A stretch of 64,000 nucleotides of DNA from Vampirovibrio sp041737375 (lineage in GTDB: Bacteria > Cyanobacteriota > Vampirovibrionia > Vampirovibrionales > Vampirovibrionaceae), in the NCBI RefSeq assembly GCF_041737375.1, contig NZ_JBGSRV010000003.1, positions 62,001 through 126,000 on the forward strand, read 5' to 3'. Below the pieces are notes generated by a model, which saw only the letters and a program-made list of their open reading frames with translations, was not told the DNA's origin and did not search any database. Below are positions 51,748 through 60,630 of this stretch, one piece after another (position 1 is the first letter of the stretch; the number at the start of each line of letters is the position of its first letter). Made by a program: the position numbers and the translations under genes.

Positions 51748-52422
51748 ATGGCCATCAGCTCCATTAGTAGCAATATCGCCCGAGAGGTTTTTCATACTTC
51801 TTTGGCTGGCGTGGCCGCCAAAGGTGTGGGCAGCTCCTTTCGGGTGTGGGATGATCGCAACGCCCCCAGCCCCATCCAGAAAAATACCATTAAACGAGAA
51901 GCCGCCACCTTGGCAATGGTTTCCGCCTTTACGGCAGGCATTGATTTGGCCGGACAAAAAATCACCCAGAAAGCGGCCCAAATACCAGCCCTCAAAACCA
52001 CACTGGAAAAAGCCGCCCATCATCGCATCCTGATTAAAGCCGTCCCCGTATCGCTGGGCATTTTAATGGCGGAATTACTGAGCCGCAAACTGGCCCCCCG
52101 CAATATCTGGAGCGAAGATGGCCAGTTGAACGAAAGCGTTCTGGACTCCGATTCAGATTCCGATGATGAGGATATTGATGCGCTGGACAAGGCGGACCAC
52201 AAAGCGCCCGACACCTCCGCCGAGCAGCCCTCTGGCACCCGCAATAAAAAAACAGCTCACGCCCATGTCCATCCCAAGCCACTGCCCCTCACCTTTGCGC
52301 AAGCGGGCGCATCCCAGCAGTATGCCCCTTTTCCCTCATTTATGCCGTTTCCGGCCTCCTCCCTGTCCAATCCTTTTCAGCAAATGGCATTCACCCGGCT
52401 GCCCTCATTCACTGGTCTGTAA
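51748..52422 (+). CDS. hypothetical protein with acidic DSDSD tract
   Basis: A 224-residue protein. The N-terminal half is helical with two hydrophobic stretches (about 50-66, REAATLAMVSAFTAGIDLA, and 95-112, LIKAVPVSLGILMAELL). An acidic run at about 130-145 (DSDSDSDDEDID) follows. The tail is His/Pro/Phe-rich and ends PSFTGL. There is no recognised domain or signal peptide. The start ATG lacks a strong Shine-Dalgarno. It resembles the other lineage-type hypotheticals in mixing disorder with short hydrophobic helices. Confidence 0.55.
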   Translation: MAISSISSNIAREVFHTSLAGVAAKGVGSSFRVWDDRNAPSPIQKNTIKREAATLAMVSAFTAGIDLAGQKITQKAAQIPALKTTLEKAAHHRILIKAVPVSLGILMAELLSRKLAPRNIWSEDGQLNESVLDSDSDSDDEDIDALDKADHKAPDTSAEQPSGTRNKKTAHAHVHPKPLPLTFAQAGASQQYAPFPSFMPFPASSLSNPFQQMAFTRLPSFTGL

Positions 52423-52511
52423 GGCGGGTTTCGGTTATGATGGCCTAACAATACGCTTTTCACACTGATTCCCGCTGCTCCCGAAACGACCCTTAAGCAA
52501 TGGACCTCACC

Positions 52512-53267
52512 ATGACATCTCGTATTCTAGTGGTTGATGACGAAAAAGACTTGGTAAATCTGGTGCGTTACAACCTTGAAAAAAACGGCCTTCAGGTGGA
52601 ATCCGCTTTCAATGGGTCTTCTGTATTGCCCTTGGTGGAAAGTTTCAATCCCCATCTCATTATTCTGGATTTGATGCTGCCCGATCGCTCCGGCTACGAT
52701 ATTTGCCGGGATTTAAAAAGCAACCCGGAAACCCGGCCCATTCCCATCATCATGCTCACCGCCCGATCTTCGGAATACAACCGGGTCACCGGCTTTGAAT
52801 GCGGGGTAGAAGATTATGTGATTAAACCCTTCAGCCCCAAAGAACTGGTGTTACGGGTCAAGGCCATTCTGGCCCGCACGGCGGGAGGAGCCAGCCAAAC
52901 GCTGGAAGCCCTGCAATCCCTGCAACTGGGCAAGCTGCGGATTTTCCCGGAGGAATACCGGGTGCTGGTGGACCATCAGGAAGTGTCCCTGACCCACACC
53001 GAATTTAAAATTTTAATGGCTCTGGCCAACCAGCCCAACCGGGTTAAAACCCGGGAACAAATGCTGACCGCCGTGTGGCAAGAAGAGGCCGAATCGGTGA
53101 TGGATAGAACCGTGGATGCCCAGGTCAAGCGCCTGCGCGCCAAGTTAGGCACAGCCCGAGACATGGTGGAAACCGTGCGAGGACTGGGCTATCGCTTAAC
53201 AGTAGAAGCCCCTGTCATCGCTTCTTCCAAACCCGCCGCCGCCCCCAACGCCAGCCTATTGAACTAA
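52512..53267 (+). CDS. OmpR/PhoB-type response regulator
   Basis: DNA-binding response regulator. The receiver domain (1-120) has ILVVDDEKDL, phospho-acceptor Asp53 (LIILDLMLPDRSG), the switch Thr (MLTARS) and Lys (VIKPFSPKEL). The winged-helix domain (about 145-240) has LTHTEFKILMALANQPN and VDAQVKRLRAKLG followed by VRGLGYRL. ATG 52512 places Asp53 as in PhoB; ATG 52500 is also possible. It lies 26 bp upstream of the kinase gene. PhoB-like wording and the Pit genes 4 kb away suggest phosphate control, unproved. Confidence 0.92.
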   Translation: MTSRILVVDDEKDLVNLVRYNLEKNGLQVESAFNGSSVLPLVESFNPHLIILDLMLPDRSGYDICRDLKSNPETRPIPIIMLTARSSEYNRVTGFECGVEDYVIKPFSPKELVLRVKAILARTAGGASQTLEALQSLQLGKLRIFPEEYRVLVDHQEVSLTHTEFKILMALANQPNRVKTREQMLTAVWQEEAESVMDRTVDAQVKRLRAKLGTARDMVETVRGLGYRLTVEAPVIASSKPAAAPNASLLN

Positions 53268-53293
53268 CCGAACGCGATAGAGCCTTCCCCATT

Positions 53294-54433
53294 ATGAGTA
53301 GCGCCCAGCCCGTTTCCAAAAATTTCAGCCAGCTCAAGCACCTGTTTCGAGAGCAACACGTTTTAATGATGTTGCTGAAAGAGTTTAGAGATGGCATTTT
53401 AATCTGCGATCGGCAGGGACAAATTCTACAGGTTAACCGCTCCCTTAAACAGTTTTTGCAGCTGCCAAAAGAAGATGTGGTGGGGCGGCATGTGGAGGCG
53501 GTCATTCAAAATCCGGCCTTCCTGAAGGTGCTGGCCACGGTGCTGGCCACCGGCAATACCTGCGTGGAGGAAATCACGCTGGCTCAGGGAGATCCGCACG
53601 AACTGTTTTTTGAAGCCCACATTGTGCCCATTAATATTCCGGGCCTGTTGGGCAACGAGCCCGCCCCCCTAACCGAAACGGACACCCAGGCCGTGGATGG
53701 GTGCGTAATTATCTTTCATGATATTACCGACATTCGGCATACCGAGCGCATGCGCCGGGATTTTGTGGCCAACGTGTCCCACGAACTACGCACCCCGCTC
53801 AGCGCCATTGAAGGCTATTCGGAAACCCTGATTGAAGGGGCGCTGGATGATCCCACCGTGTGCCGGGACTTTATCAACGTCATTCATCGCCATTCGCTGC
53901 GCTTAACCCAGCTGGTGGAAGATCTGCTGGATCTCTCCAAGCTGGAATCGCCCGATTACAAGCCAGAACTGCTACCCGCCTCCCTGCAGGTTCTCATTCA
54001 ACAAGTACTGGCCATGGTGCAGGACAAGGCCGAGGAAAAAAATATTCAGCTAACCGTCGACATTCAGGAGCCGCTGCCCAAGGCCCAAGCCGAATTAAGC
54101 AGCCTGCAGCAGGTACTGACCAATCTGCTGGATAACGCCATTAAATACACCCCCACCGATGGGCGAGTAGTGTTAAAAGCCTATGTGAACGACCGCCAGA
54201 AAATTCAGGTGGACGTGATCGACAACGGCATTGGGATTGAACCCAAATATCATTCCCGCATTTTTGAGCGCTTTTACCGGGTGGACAAGGCCCGTTCCCG
54301 TGAAATGGGAGGGACCGGGCTGGGTTTATCCATTGTAAAGCACATTGTGCAGCTGCATAACGGCGAAATTTGGGTGGAAAGCAACGACAGCAATGGCTCC
54401 ACCTTCAGTTTTACTGTTGATCCGGTGCTTTAA
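53294..54433 (+). CDS. PhoR-like sensor histidine kinase without membrane segment
   Basis: A 379-residue kinase. The PAS domain spans about 28-150 (EFRDGILICDRQGQILQVN, VIIFHDITDI). HisKA has phospho-His163 (NVSHELRTPLSAIEG). The ATPase domain has the N box LTNLLDNAIKYTP, G1 DNGIGIEP, F box IFERFYRVD and G2 GGTGLGLSIVKH. No hydrophobic segment is long enough to cross the membrane, unlike most PhoR proteins, so it is predicted cytosolic. Pairs with the adjacent regulator. Confidence 0.93.
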   Translation: MSSAQPVSKNFSQLKHLFREQHVLMMLLKEFRDGILICDRQGQILQVNRSLKQFLQLPKEDVVGRHVEAVIQNPAFLKVLATVLATGNTCVEEITLAQGDPHELFFEAHIVPINIPGLLGNEPAPLTETDTQAVDGCVIIFHDITDIRHTERMRRDFVANVSHELRTPLSAIEGYSETLIEGALDDPTVCRDFINVIHRHSLRLTQLVEDLLDLSKLESPDYKPELLPASLQVLIQQVLAMVQDKAEEKNIQLTVDIQEPLPKAQAELSSLQQVLTNLLDNAIKYTPTDGRVVLKAYVNDRQKIQVDVIDNGIGIEPKYHSRIFERFYRVDKARSREMGGTGLGLSIVKHIVQLHNGEIWVESNDSNGSTFSFTVDPVL

Positions 54434-54975
54434 GGGCTGCTTTTCAAACAATCCCCCAGTTTAAAACGCCTTTAAAACCGACTTTAAATCAAGCAGGGAA
54501 AGCCGAAAAGGGCGTTGACAATGCCCGGTTGTCTTTTCCCGCCTGATCAACCACGCATTGTTAGCAGGAATTGGCTGTGTCAAGTGGCCTCTCACAAAAA
54601 GACCCGCCTGATCGTTCAATCTGGCGAGCCGGGAATTGCTATATGTTAGGGGGTATCTTCATCCTGAAAAGCAATTGCTTGCCTCTCACTGTCTATGAAG
54701 GACATTATGCGCCAGTTTTAAGACAAATGGATGACAGAACGGTAACTATTTTGTAACGTTTCACCCCTCAACGGCTCAAGTGGGGGCCTGCAGGGGGGCC
54801 CGAACAGGCGTTCGCCTGCCCTATCCCGCAGACCCGGTTGGGGATTCCGGCAGGTGGTTGCTCATGCCACCCTTTCCCCGCATGGCTAATAGCTGGGCGG
54901 CTCATGCCAAAACCTCATGTTAATGCTACAGTAGTACCAAGCAAGACTCAAAAGCCTTGTGAAAAGAGGACTATC
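54434..54975. other. long GC-rich structured leader region
   Basis: This 540-bp gap before a small gene contains a GC-rich block (54779-54910) able to form several hairpins: CAGGCG/CGCCTG near 54806, GGTGG/CCACC near 54853-54871. GCTCATGCCA occurs twice (near 54859 and 54899). I could not match it to SRP, tmRNA, RNase P, 6S, cobalamin or TPP motifs. It may be a 5' UTR or an unidentified RNA. Confidence 0.4.
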
Positions 54976-55245
54976 ATGAGAGTACAACCCATTAACGCCC
55001 GCATGCCAGTGCATCAGGCATCACCTCTGCAACCCACCCCCCAAAGCCAACGGGTTGCCCCTACTTCATCACTAAATCCCATTACCCAACCCGAAACACT
55101 CGGACTTCAAAAACTTGGAAAAACAGACGTGCCATTTGGCCTGACCACCATTTCGTTTGGCCAGCTCAACCAAGCGCCCAAAGTTGCCTCCGCCTTCACC
55201 CGGCCCAATCCCAGTTTGGGCCATCGGCTGGATTATTACGCCTAA
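54976..55245 (+). CDS. small disordered hypothetical protein with FG-type motif
   Basis: An 89-residue protein with AAGAGG 6 nt before ATG 54976. It is rich in Pro, Gln, Ser and Thr, without predicted fold, and includes VPFGLTTISFGQLNQAPK. Similar short FG or FSG motifs occur in other hypotheticals here (VQFGQK at 34615-35196, PQFSGSPDLYQF at 19331-19543). The gene overlaps the orthocaspase gene tail-to-tail by 4 bp. No known family. Confidence 0.55.
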   Translation: MRVQPINARMPVHQASPLQPTPQSQRVAPTSSLNPITQPETLGLQKLGKTDVPFGLTTISFGQLNQAPKVASAFTRPNPSLGHRLDYYA

Positions 55246-56645
55246 GGTGTTATGCCTGTAGCCAAAGGAGCCACTGGCTGCACAGGGGTCGAGGATAAAC
55301 GCACATGCGGCAACGGATTGGCGCAATGGCGGGCAAAGGAGAACGCCTGAGCGATGCGCTCGGTGTGAGATAAGTCTGTCTGGGTGCGGGCATGCTGGTT
55401 TTCCCGGCGGGCGGTAGGGTCGCTTTCCAGGGCGTAGCTGGTGTACATGGACACTTCCTTCAGGTTCAAATCGGGGCGGGCCATAAATTGCACCAGATAC
55501 TTGGTGTAAAGCCCCTCGTTTCGCTCCTGAATAGCGGGCATTTTGGGCCGGGAAGCGTATTCAATCCAGGTGTTGGCCAAACCGGGACCGGGTTCGGTTT
55601 CCCACTGCTTTAAGGCCGGTTTTCCAGAGCGGAAGGCGGTGCCTCCGTTCATCAGGGGGGTGCGGCAGGCATCCAGAAAAATCATGTTAAAGTAACTGCC
55701 CGCACCCTTTAATTCTCTCAGCAGGTAATCCACCGACACCGAATTTTCCTCAAACCCCGGTTGCATACTGCCGCTGTATTCCACGGGAATCAGGTAATTA
55801 TTGCCGTTTACCGAGCCGCCATGGCCGGAATAATAAACCATGGAAACCGCGCCCGGATTTTCCCGCAGCTTGCTGGTAAACTGGCTGACCCGAGCCTTCA
55901 TGGCGGGCCCGCTCAAGTTATGGCCCTGAATCACATAAAATCCCTGTCGGCGCAGCAGGCTGGAAATGCTGTTGGCATCCTGAATGGGGCCGCCCTGTAA
56001 ATCGTTTTCCCCGCCCACATAGTCATCGTTGGCCAGCACCAGCGCCACACGGGGCGGGCAAAAAGGAAGCCCCAGACTGGTAGGACTCTTTAGCCTCTGT
56101 AGCTGAATGACCCGGCCCTTATCCTGTAGGGATTGGGCATGTAAGCCCATATCGGAGTACAATTCTGCCCGGTTCTCATAGGCGGCGCTGTTCATGGGGT
56201 TAATGCGAACCGCTTGCCCATAATCGTTCAGGGCCAGTTGATAATCCTGTGCGGCCACTTCCGGCTGGCCCATTTTTTTGGCGAAATCGCCCAGATACAC
56301 CCACAGGTTTCCCCGGTTCAAGTAGGCGTTATAAAAATGGGGATTCATGGCAATGGCGGTACTGTAATCGGCAATGGCCCCCACATAATCTTTTTGGCCC
56401 GCCTTGGCCACCCCCCGTTTGTTCAAAACATGAATATCGGTGGGGTTCAGTTGCAGGTAAGCGTTAAAGGCCTGAATGGCCTGTCCAAACTGGCTGGCCT
56501 TGTATAAATTTTCACCCAAATCAAAATAATAACGAGACGGGCCACTTTGAGCGGCCTGAGGCGCAAAACGATCGAAAGACGGAGACGGGAAATACAGAGA
56601 CGAGGGGGCCGCATAAACGGGCGCCCCGTACCGCCCCAGCACCAT
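55242..56645 (-). CDS. TPR-caspase protein (orthocaspase)
   Basis: Peptidase C14-like protein. The N-terminal about 180 residues form TPR helices (YYFDLGENLYKASQFGQAIQ, NAYLNRGNLWVYLGDFA, SAAYENRAELYSDMG). The caspase p20 domain spans about 200-375: RVALVLANDDYVG, catalytic His275 in VYYSGHGGSVNG and Cys327 in IFLDACRTPL. Both catalytic residues are present, so Arg/Lys-directed protease activity is plausible. ATG 56645 has a poor ribosome site. The frame stays open upstream with similar Tyr/Pro-rich coding style, and a CTG at 56708 has AAGGG 7 nt before it. The start is therefore uncertain. Nothing else is seen up to 56931. Confidence 0.88.
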   Translation of the reverse strand: MVLGRYGAPVYAAPSSLYFPSPSFDRFAPQAAQSGPSRYYFDLGENLYKASQFGQAIQAFNAYLQLNPTDIHVLNKRGVAKAGQKDYVGAIADYSTAIAMNPHFYNAYLNRGNLWVYLGDFAKKMGQPEVAAQDYQLALNDYGQAVRINPMNSAAYENRAELYSDMGLHAQSLQDKGRVIQLQRLKSPTSLGLPFCPPRVALVLANDDYVGGENDLQGGPIQDANSISSLLRRQGFYVIQGHNLSGPAMKARVSQFTSKLRENPGAVSMVYYSGHGGSVNGNNYLIPVEYSGSMQPGFEENSVSVDYLLRELKGAGSYFNMIFLDACRTPLMNGGTAFRSGKPALKQWETEPGPGLANTWIEYASRPKMPAIQERNEGLYTKYLVQFMARPDLNLKEVSMYTSYALESDPTARRENQHARTQTDLSHTERIAQAFSFARHCANPLPHVRLSSTPVQPVAPLATGITP

Positions 56646-56931
56646 GGGCCTGTAAGCCCCCGGCGGCCTGGGAGTGGGGTAAACCGGATTGTAAACGGTG
56701 GTATTCAGCGAGAAACCCTTTTTGTATGCAGACTTTATGGAATGGGTTGATTTCGTTTAGAAATCCGTGTGCCTATTGATTTTATAAAACAGAGCGCCCC
56801 TCTATTTTGCCCAAAAAACAGCAGAAGTTTAATGGGTTTTGTTTTCCAAATCGGGTTTCAGGCTATTTAACCCCTGTTTTTCATAAAAAATGGGGCGATT
56901 TTCGGAAAAAGAAGCTTGAAGGCAATCGGCC

Positions 56932-58443
56932 TCAGTCCATGCGAACTGGTCCCTTTATAATGGGATGATGGGAGGCTTTGGCAATGCCTCGCAACATGCC
57001 ATTAAAAATCAGGTCGTGCAAGGGGGCCACCGCATACCAGTAAAGCAAACCACTCAGCCCCCGAGGGGCGAACCATGCGGTTTGGGCCAGTTCCAGCCGA
57101 CCATTTTCCAGGGGAGTAATATTAAACTCCAGCACGGCCAAACCCGGTACCTTCATTTCCGCCAGCAAGCGCAGGCGTTGGGGGGCATCCACGTTCAGCA
57201 CCCGCCAAAAATCAAGGGCATCCCCCGGATAAACCCGCTCCGGGTGCCGCCGTCCCCGGTGGCTGCCCACCCCGCCAAACAGCTTGTCCAGCAATCCACG
57301 CAGCGCCCAGAGCCAATCGCCGTAATACCAGCCGGTTTGTCCCCCAATGCGTACAATGGCATGCCACAAATCCTCAACGGAACCCTCCACCTCAATCAGG
57401 CGATGATCCTTGAAAATAGTGCCGCCCGCCCAATCGGGATCACCGGGGTAGCGGGTTTCTACCGGCGGAAGAAATCCGGCATCCGTCCAGTGACTTTCCA
57501 CGTTTTGGCCCAAAATATTGTCCAGGGCCAGTCGAATGGCGTCTCGGGTGCTTAATAATTCCTGAGGAATAATATCCAGAATCCGGCTTTCCGCACAGAC
57601 CACCGGATTGCGAAGCCCTTCGGCCAGCGGGCGGGCAATGCTGGCGGATACCGGGGTCACCAGATTAATCCAGTACGAGCTGAGCTTGGGGGTGAAAAAC
57701 GGAATGGGAATAATCCAGCGCCGCCCCAGCCCCGCCTCATCGGAGTAAATTTCCATCAACTCTCGATAGGTCAGAATATCGTGTCCCCCAATATCATAGG
57801 TCTGTCCGGTGGTTTCCGGGTGTTGCAGACAGCCCAGCAAATAGTTCAGCACATTGCGAATGGCAATGGGCTGACAAGGGGTAGAGAGCCATTTGGGGGT
57901 AATCATCACTGGCAAGCGATCCACCAGATAGCGCAAAATTTCAAACGACGCACTGCCGGAACCAATAATCATGGCCGCCCGCAACACGGTAACCGGCACC
58001 CCACCGGTTGTTAAAATACGGGCCACTTCGGTGCGGGATTTCAAATGCTCGCTTAAATCGGCGTCATCTTCCCCCAGCCCGCTGAGATAAATAATGCGCT
58101 CCAGACCCACCTGCTCGGCCACTTGCACCATGTTGTGGGCGGCCAGCCGATCGGTTTCCGCAAAATCCTTGGTGGTGGGGTCCATGGAATGCACCAGATA
58201 ATAAACCGCATGGCAGCCTTCCGCCGCTTTTTGCAAAGAAGCCACGTTGGTCACATCAACGGAACATAACTCCACATTGGGATCCGAGGCCCAGTTTCGG
58301 CTTTTGAGTTTTTGGGTGGAACGGCTGGCGGCCCGCACCCGATAGCCCGCTTGCAGCAAGCGAGGCACCAAGCGCCCCCCCACATACCCGGTGGCTCCCA
58401 GTACCAGAATTGTAGTCCGGCTCATCCGTTCATTCGGTTCCAT
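56932..58443 (-). CDS. SDR-type epimerase with C-terminal DUF2867
   Basis: A 503-residue two-domain protein. The NAD(P)-binding atypical SDR half (1-300) starts TTILVLGATGYVGGRLVPRL and contains LVHSMDPTTKDFAETDRLAA, VTVLRAAMIIGSGSASFEI and the DIGGHDILTYREL segment. A DUF2867 half (about 345-500) with IVRIGGQTGWYYGDWLWALR and FWRVLNVDAPQRLRLLAEMK follows. AGGAG precedes ATG 58443. Proteins of this type recur beside photolyases in light-responsive gene sets. It is the last gene of the minus-strand arm of such a cluster here. Confidence 0.88.
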   Translation of the reverse strand: MEPNERMSRTTILVLGATGYVGGRLVPRLLQAGYRVRAASRSTQKLKSRNWASDPNVELCSVDVTNVASLQKAAEGCHAVYYLVHSMDPTTKDFAETDRLAAHNMVQVAEQVGLERIIYLSGLGEDDADLSEHLKSRTEVARILTTGGVPVTVLRAAMIIGSGSASFEILRYLVDRLPVMITPKWLSTPCQPIAIRNVLNYLLGCLQHPETTGQTYDIGGHDILTYRELMEIYSDEAGLGRRWIIPIPFFTPKLSSYWINLVTPVSASIARPLAEGLRNPVVCAESRILDIIPQELLSTRDAIRLALDNILGQNVESHWTDAGFLPPVETRYPGDPDWAGGTIFKDHRLIEVEGSVEDLWHAIVRIGGQTGWYYGDWLWALRGLLDKLFGGVGSHRGRRHPERVYPGDALDFWRVLNVDAPQRLRLLAEMKVPGLAVLEFNITPLENGRLELAQTAWFAPRGLSGLLYWYAVAPLHDLIFNGMLRGIAKASHHPIIKGPVRMD

Positions 58444-58512
58444 GCAAGTCTCCTGATTTCAACACTGGTTACAACAGGGCTAGGGAGGGAAGGCAGAAGT
58501 CAGAGAGGCGAT

Positions 58513-58911
58513 TCAGACTGGCCGACTCATCTGACCGCTCAAACTTTCCTGCATAACGGTTAAAAAGGCGTCCATTACCACCGGATGCTCTCCAGCCGGG
58601 GGCAAAACCTGCACCTCTAGACCCTCAAAGGCGGTCATGGCCTGATCCGCCAAGCGGGGAATATCCTGACTGACATGCCCCCCGGCGGACATAAACAACG
58701 GCAATACCGTAAGCTTTCGAATGCCTTCATTATACGCCTGTTCCGATACATCCAGTAAGGACGGCGAACACATTTCCATATAGGCCAAATCCAGTGAGGC
58801 ATCCCCAAATTGCTGGCGGGCCAGACTTAGCAAACGCAAAAAGGTATCCTGCCAGCGGGGATCACGGCTGCCATGCGCCAGCAAAACCAGACGGGAAGTA
58901 GCTTGAGTCAT
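58513..58911 (-). CDS. CbiX-like sirohydrochlorin chelatase family protein
   Basis: A 132-residue single-domain CbiX protein. ATG 58911 has AAGGAG 8 nt upstream; an earlier in-frame ATG does not. The metal-chelatase fold is seen in RLVLLAHGSRDPRWQDTFL (His ligand), LDLAYMEMCSPSLLDVSEQA and LTVLPLFMSAGGHVSQDIP (second His). Short CbiX proteins insert Co, Ni or Fe into sirohydrochlorin. It sits between the FAD oxidoreductase (69 bp) and the SDR gene (69 bp) on one transcript. Confidence 0.88.
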   Translation of the reverse strand: MTQATSRLVLLAHGSRDPRWQDTFLRLLSLARQQFGDASLDLAYMEMCSPSLLDVSEQAYNEGIRKLTVLPLFMSAGGHVSQDIPRLADQAMTAFEGLEVQVLPPAGEHPVVMDAFLTVMQESLSGQMSRPV

Positions 58912-58980
58912 GATTCGGAACTCCTTGTTAGATTTTAAGGTCAAATTGCCTGGGTCAAATCCCGTTAAGATCAATGCTGA

Positions 58981-60249
58981 TCAGGTGGTCAGCGCCGGTG
59001 CTTTCAACGCCTCTAAAATAGCGTTGGCCGCCCGCCGCCCGGTGGCCATGGCCCCGTTGATGGACGGGGTATCCAGATAATCGCCGCAACTAAACAGGCC
59101 CGGAGCCAGTTGCACCGGTTGAGGGGTCAGCGTGTTGGGCGGTACCGTAAAGCGAGGCAAGGCCCGACGAATGGGGTAAGCCTTCAAAAAGCGCCATTCA
59201 TCCACGCTATCGCCAAACCACACCCGCAATTCCTCAATCACCGCTTTCACCAGCGGCTCTGGCTGCAAGCTGTTTTCCAGTACCGATACCGAAATTAAAT
59301 GCTGACCCTCAGGCGCATAGGAAGGGGCCACCAAACTGGGCACGCACAAATTGTTCACCAGCTGGCCCGATACCCCGTTCAGCGCCAGAATGGGCAAATC
59401 CAAAGGCGCTGTTTGGGCCGCAAAATAAAGGCAATGGGCCTGATTAAACGATCGGGGAGTCGTTTGAGGCAGTAAACTGAGCGCATCCAGCGCATCGGTG
59501 GCCACTAAAACACACTTGGCTTGAACCAGTTCTCCAGTTTCCAGCCTTACCCCATCCGGCTGAACGCTGGATACCCGGCGGTTCAGAAAAATGGCGTCTT
59601 CCGGTAAGCCTTCAGCCAATTGGCGGGGAATGGCCCCCATGCCCTCAGCCGGTAACACCACATCGCCGGTGGAAAACATGCGAAACACGAACTCAAAAAA
59701 GCGGCTGGAAGTGGCCAAATCCGGCTCCAGAAAAATGCCGCCCAGGAAGGGCCGGAAAAACACATCCACCATCCCCTCCGAAAAGCCAAACGCTTTTAAA
59801 TACTCACGGGTGGTGGTTTCTGGAGAAGTCCAGTAAGCGTCAGCAGGCTGGGTAATCAGTTTTTGACGCAGCTCGGCCACTTTCAGCTTGTCCTTCAAGG
59901 TGCCAATTTTGTTGTACACGCTTTGCAGCCCATCCACCGGATGTCGCCAAGGGTCGGCCACTTTCTGAAAGTCGTGGCCGGTCCAGATCAGGGAGCCATT
60001 GTAAAAAGGCTTCAAGGCCAAAAAATTGTAGTTGAGCAAAGCCCGAGCTTCCGGATAGGCCGATAAAAGCACCTGAAACCCGTGATCCAGTAAAAACCCT
60101 TCGTGCTGATCGGTTTTAACCCGTCCGCCCACCGAATCCGAGGCTTCTAGCACCAAGCAGGAAAATCCTTGCTCAAAAATCAGGCGCGCCGCGGTTAATC
60201 CGGCCAGTCCGGCGCCAATGATCAAAACGTCATATGGGGTTTGAGACAT
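58981..60249 (-). CDS. FAD-dependent amine-oxidase/phytoene-desaturase-like oxidoreductase
   Basis: A 422-residue flavoprotein. The dinucleotide fold DVLIIGAGLAGLTAARLI and the GG doublet segment EASDSVGGRVKTD are at the N-terminus. A C-terminal FAD motif GLFSCGDYLDTPSINGAMATG follows. In between, FRPFLGGIFLEPDLATSSRF resembles plant and cyanobacterial protoporphyrinogen/phytoene desaturase-like proteins. Substrate unknown; carotenoid or lipid oxidation would suit the neighbours. ATG 60249 has AGAGG 5 nt upstream. First gene of the arm controlled by the palindrome-bearing promoter. Confidence 0.87.
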   Translation of the reverse strand: MSQTPYDVLIIGAGLAGLTAARLIFEQGFSCLVLEASDSVGGRVKTDQHEGFLLDHGFQVLLSAYPEARALLNYNFLALKPFYNGSLIWTGHDFQKVADPWRHPVDGLQSVYNKIGTLKDKLKVAELRQKLITQPADAYWTSPETTTREYLKAFGFSEGMVDVFFRPFLGGIFLEPDLATSSRFFEFVFRMFSTGDVVLPAEGMGAIPRQLAEGLPEDAIFLNRRVSSVQPDGVRLETGELVQAKCVLVATDALDALSLLPQTTPRSFNQAHCLYFAAQTAPLDLPILALNGVSGQLVNNLCVPSLVAPSYAPEGQHLISVSVLENSLQPEPLVKAVIEELRVWFGDSVDEWRFLKAYPIRRALPRFTVPPNTLTPQPVQLAPGLFSCGDYLDTPSINGAMATGRRAANAILEALKAPALTT

Positions 60250-60421
60250 GCCCACCTCTTTAAAAAAACCTTATAAAAGAAAAGACCACACGATTGTGTG
60301 ATCAAAGAGTTCTCGTCGTATTATCCAGGATTTTGTATAAAGAGTCAGTTGTTAAGTTGACTATTGCGTTAGTACCAGAATGAAAAATGGTTGGCTTGAA
60401 AAACATTGGCTTATAAACCTG

Positions 60422-60470
60422 TATACCGAAAGGTATAAAAGAATAATAGATCCGTTTCAGAAAAAGTCAA
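60422..60470 (-). promoter_or_regulatory. promoter with operator palindrome for the FAD oxidoreductase operon
   Basis: Minus strand TTGACT (60465-60470), 16 bp, TATTAT (60443-60448). Directly downstream, over the expected start site, lies the 16-bp palindrome TATACC-GAAA-GGTATA (60422-60437). A second possible promoter (CTGACT, 60343-60348, and GATAAT, 60320-60325, 17 bp apart) lies nearer the gene. Confidence 0.6.
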
Positions 60471-60524
60471 GCCGAGCTTCTGGTTTTTATTGACTACGCC
60501 AGCATTGGGGGGCCAGGCTGGACC

Positions 60525-60536
60525 TACCGTATGGTA
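60525..60536 (+). promoter_or_regulatory. second operator-like palindrome upstream of tetR
   Basis: TACC-GTAT-GGTA shares the TACC-N4-GGTA core of the 60422-60437 palindrome. It overlaps a possible -10 (TATGAT, 60535-60540) in front of the TetR gene. Both would fit binding by the TetR protein encoded next door. Confidence 0.55.
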
Positions 60537-60630
60537 TGATCAATAGATTCCATTACCTGAATGCGCCTTGGAATGCCACGCAAATTCCTCTTGCGGCCTT
60601 CCGGGCCTCGCCAACTGAGCCTATTGACCC

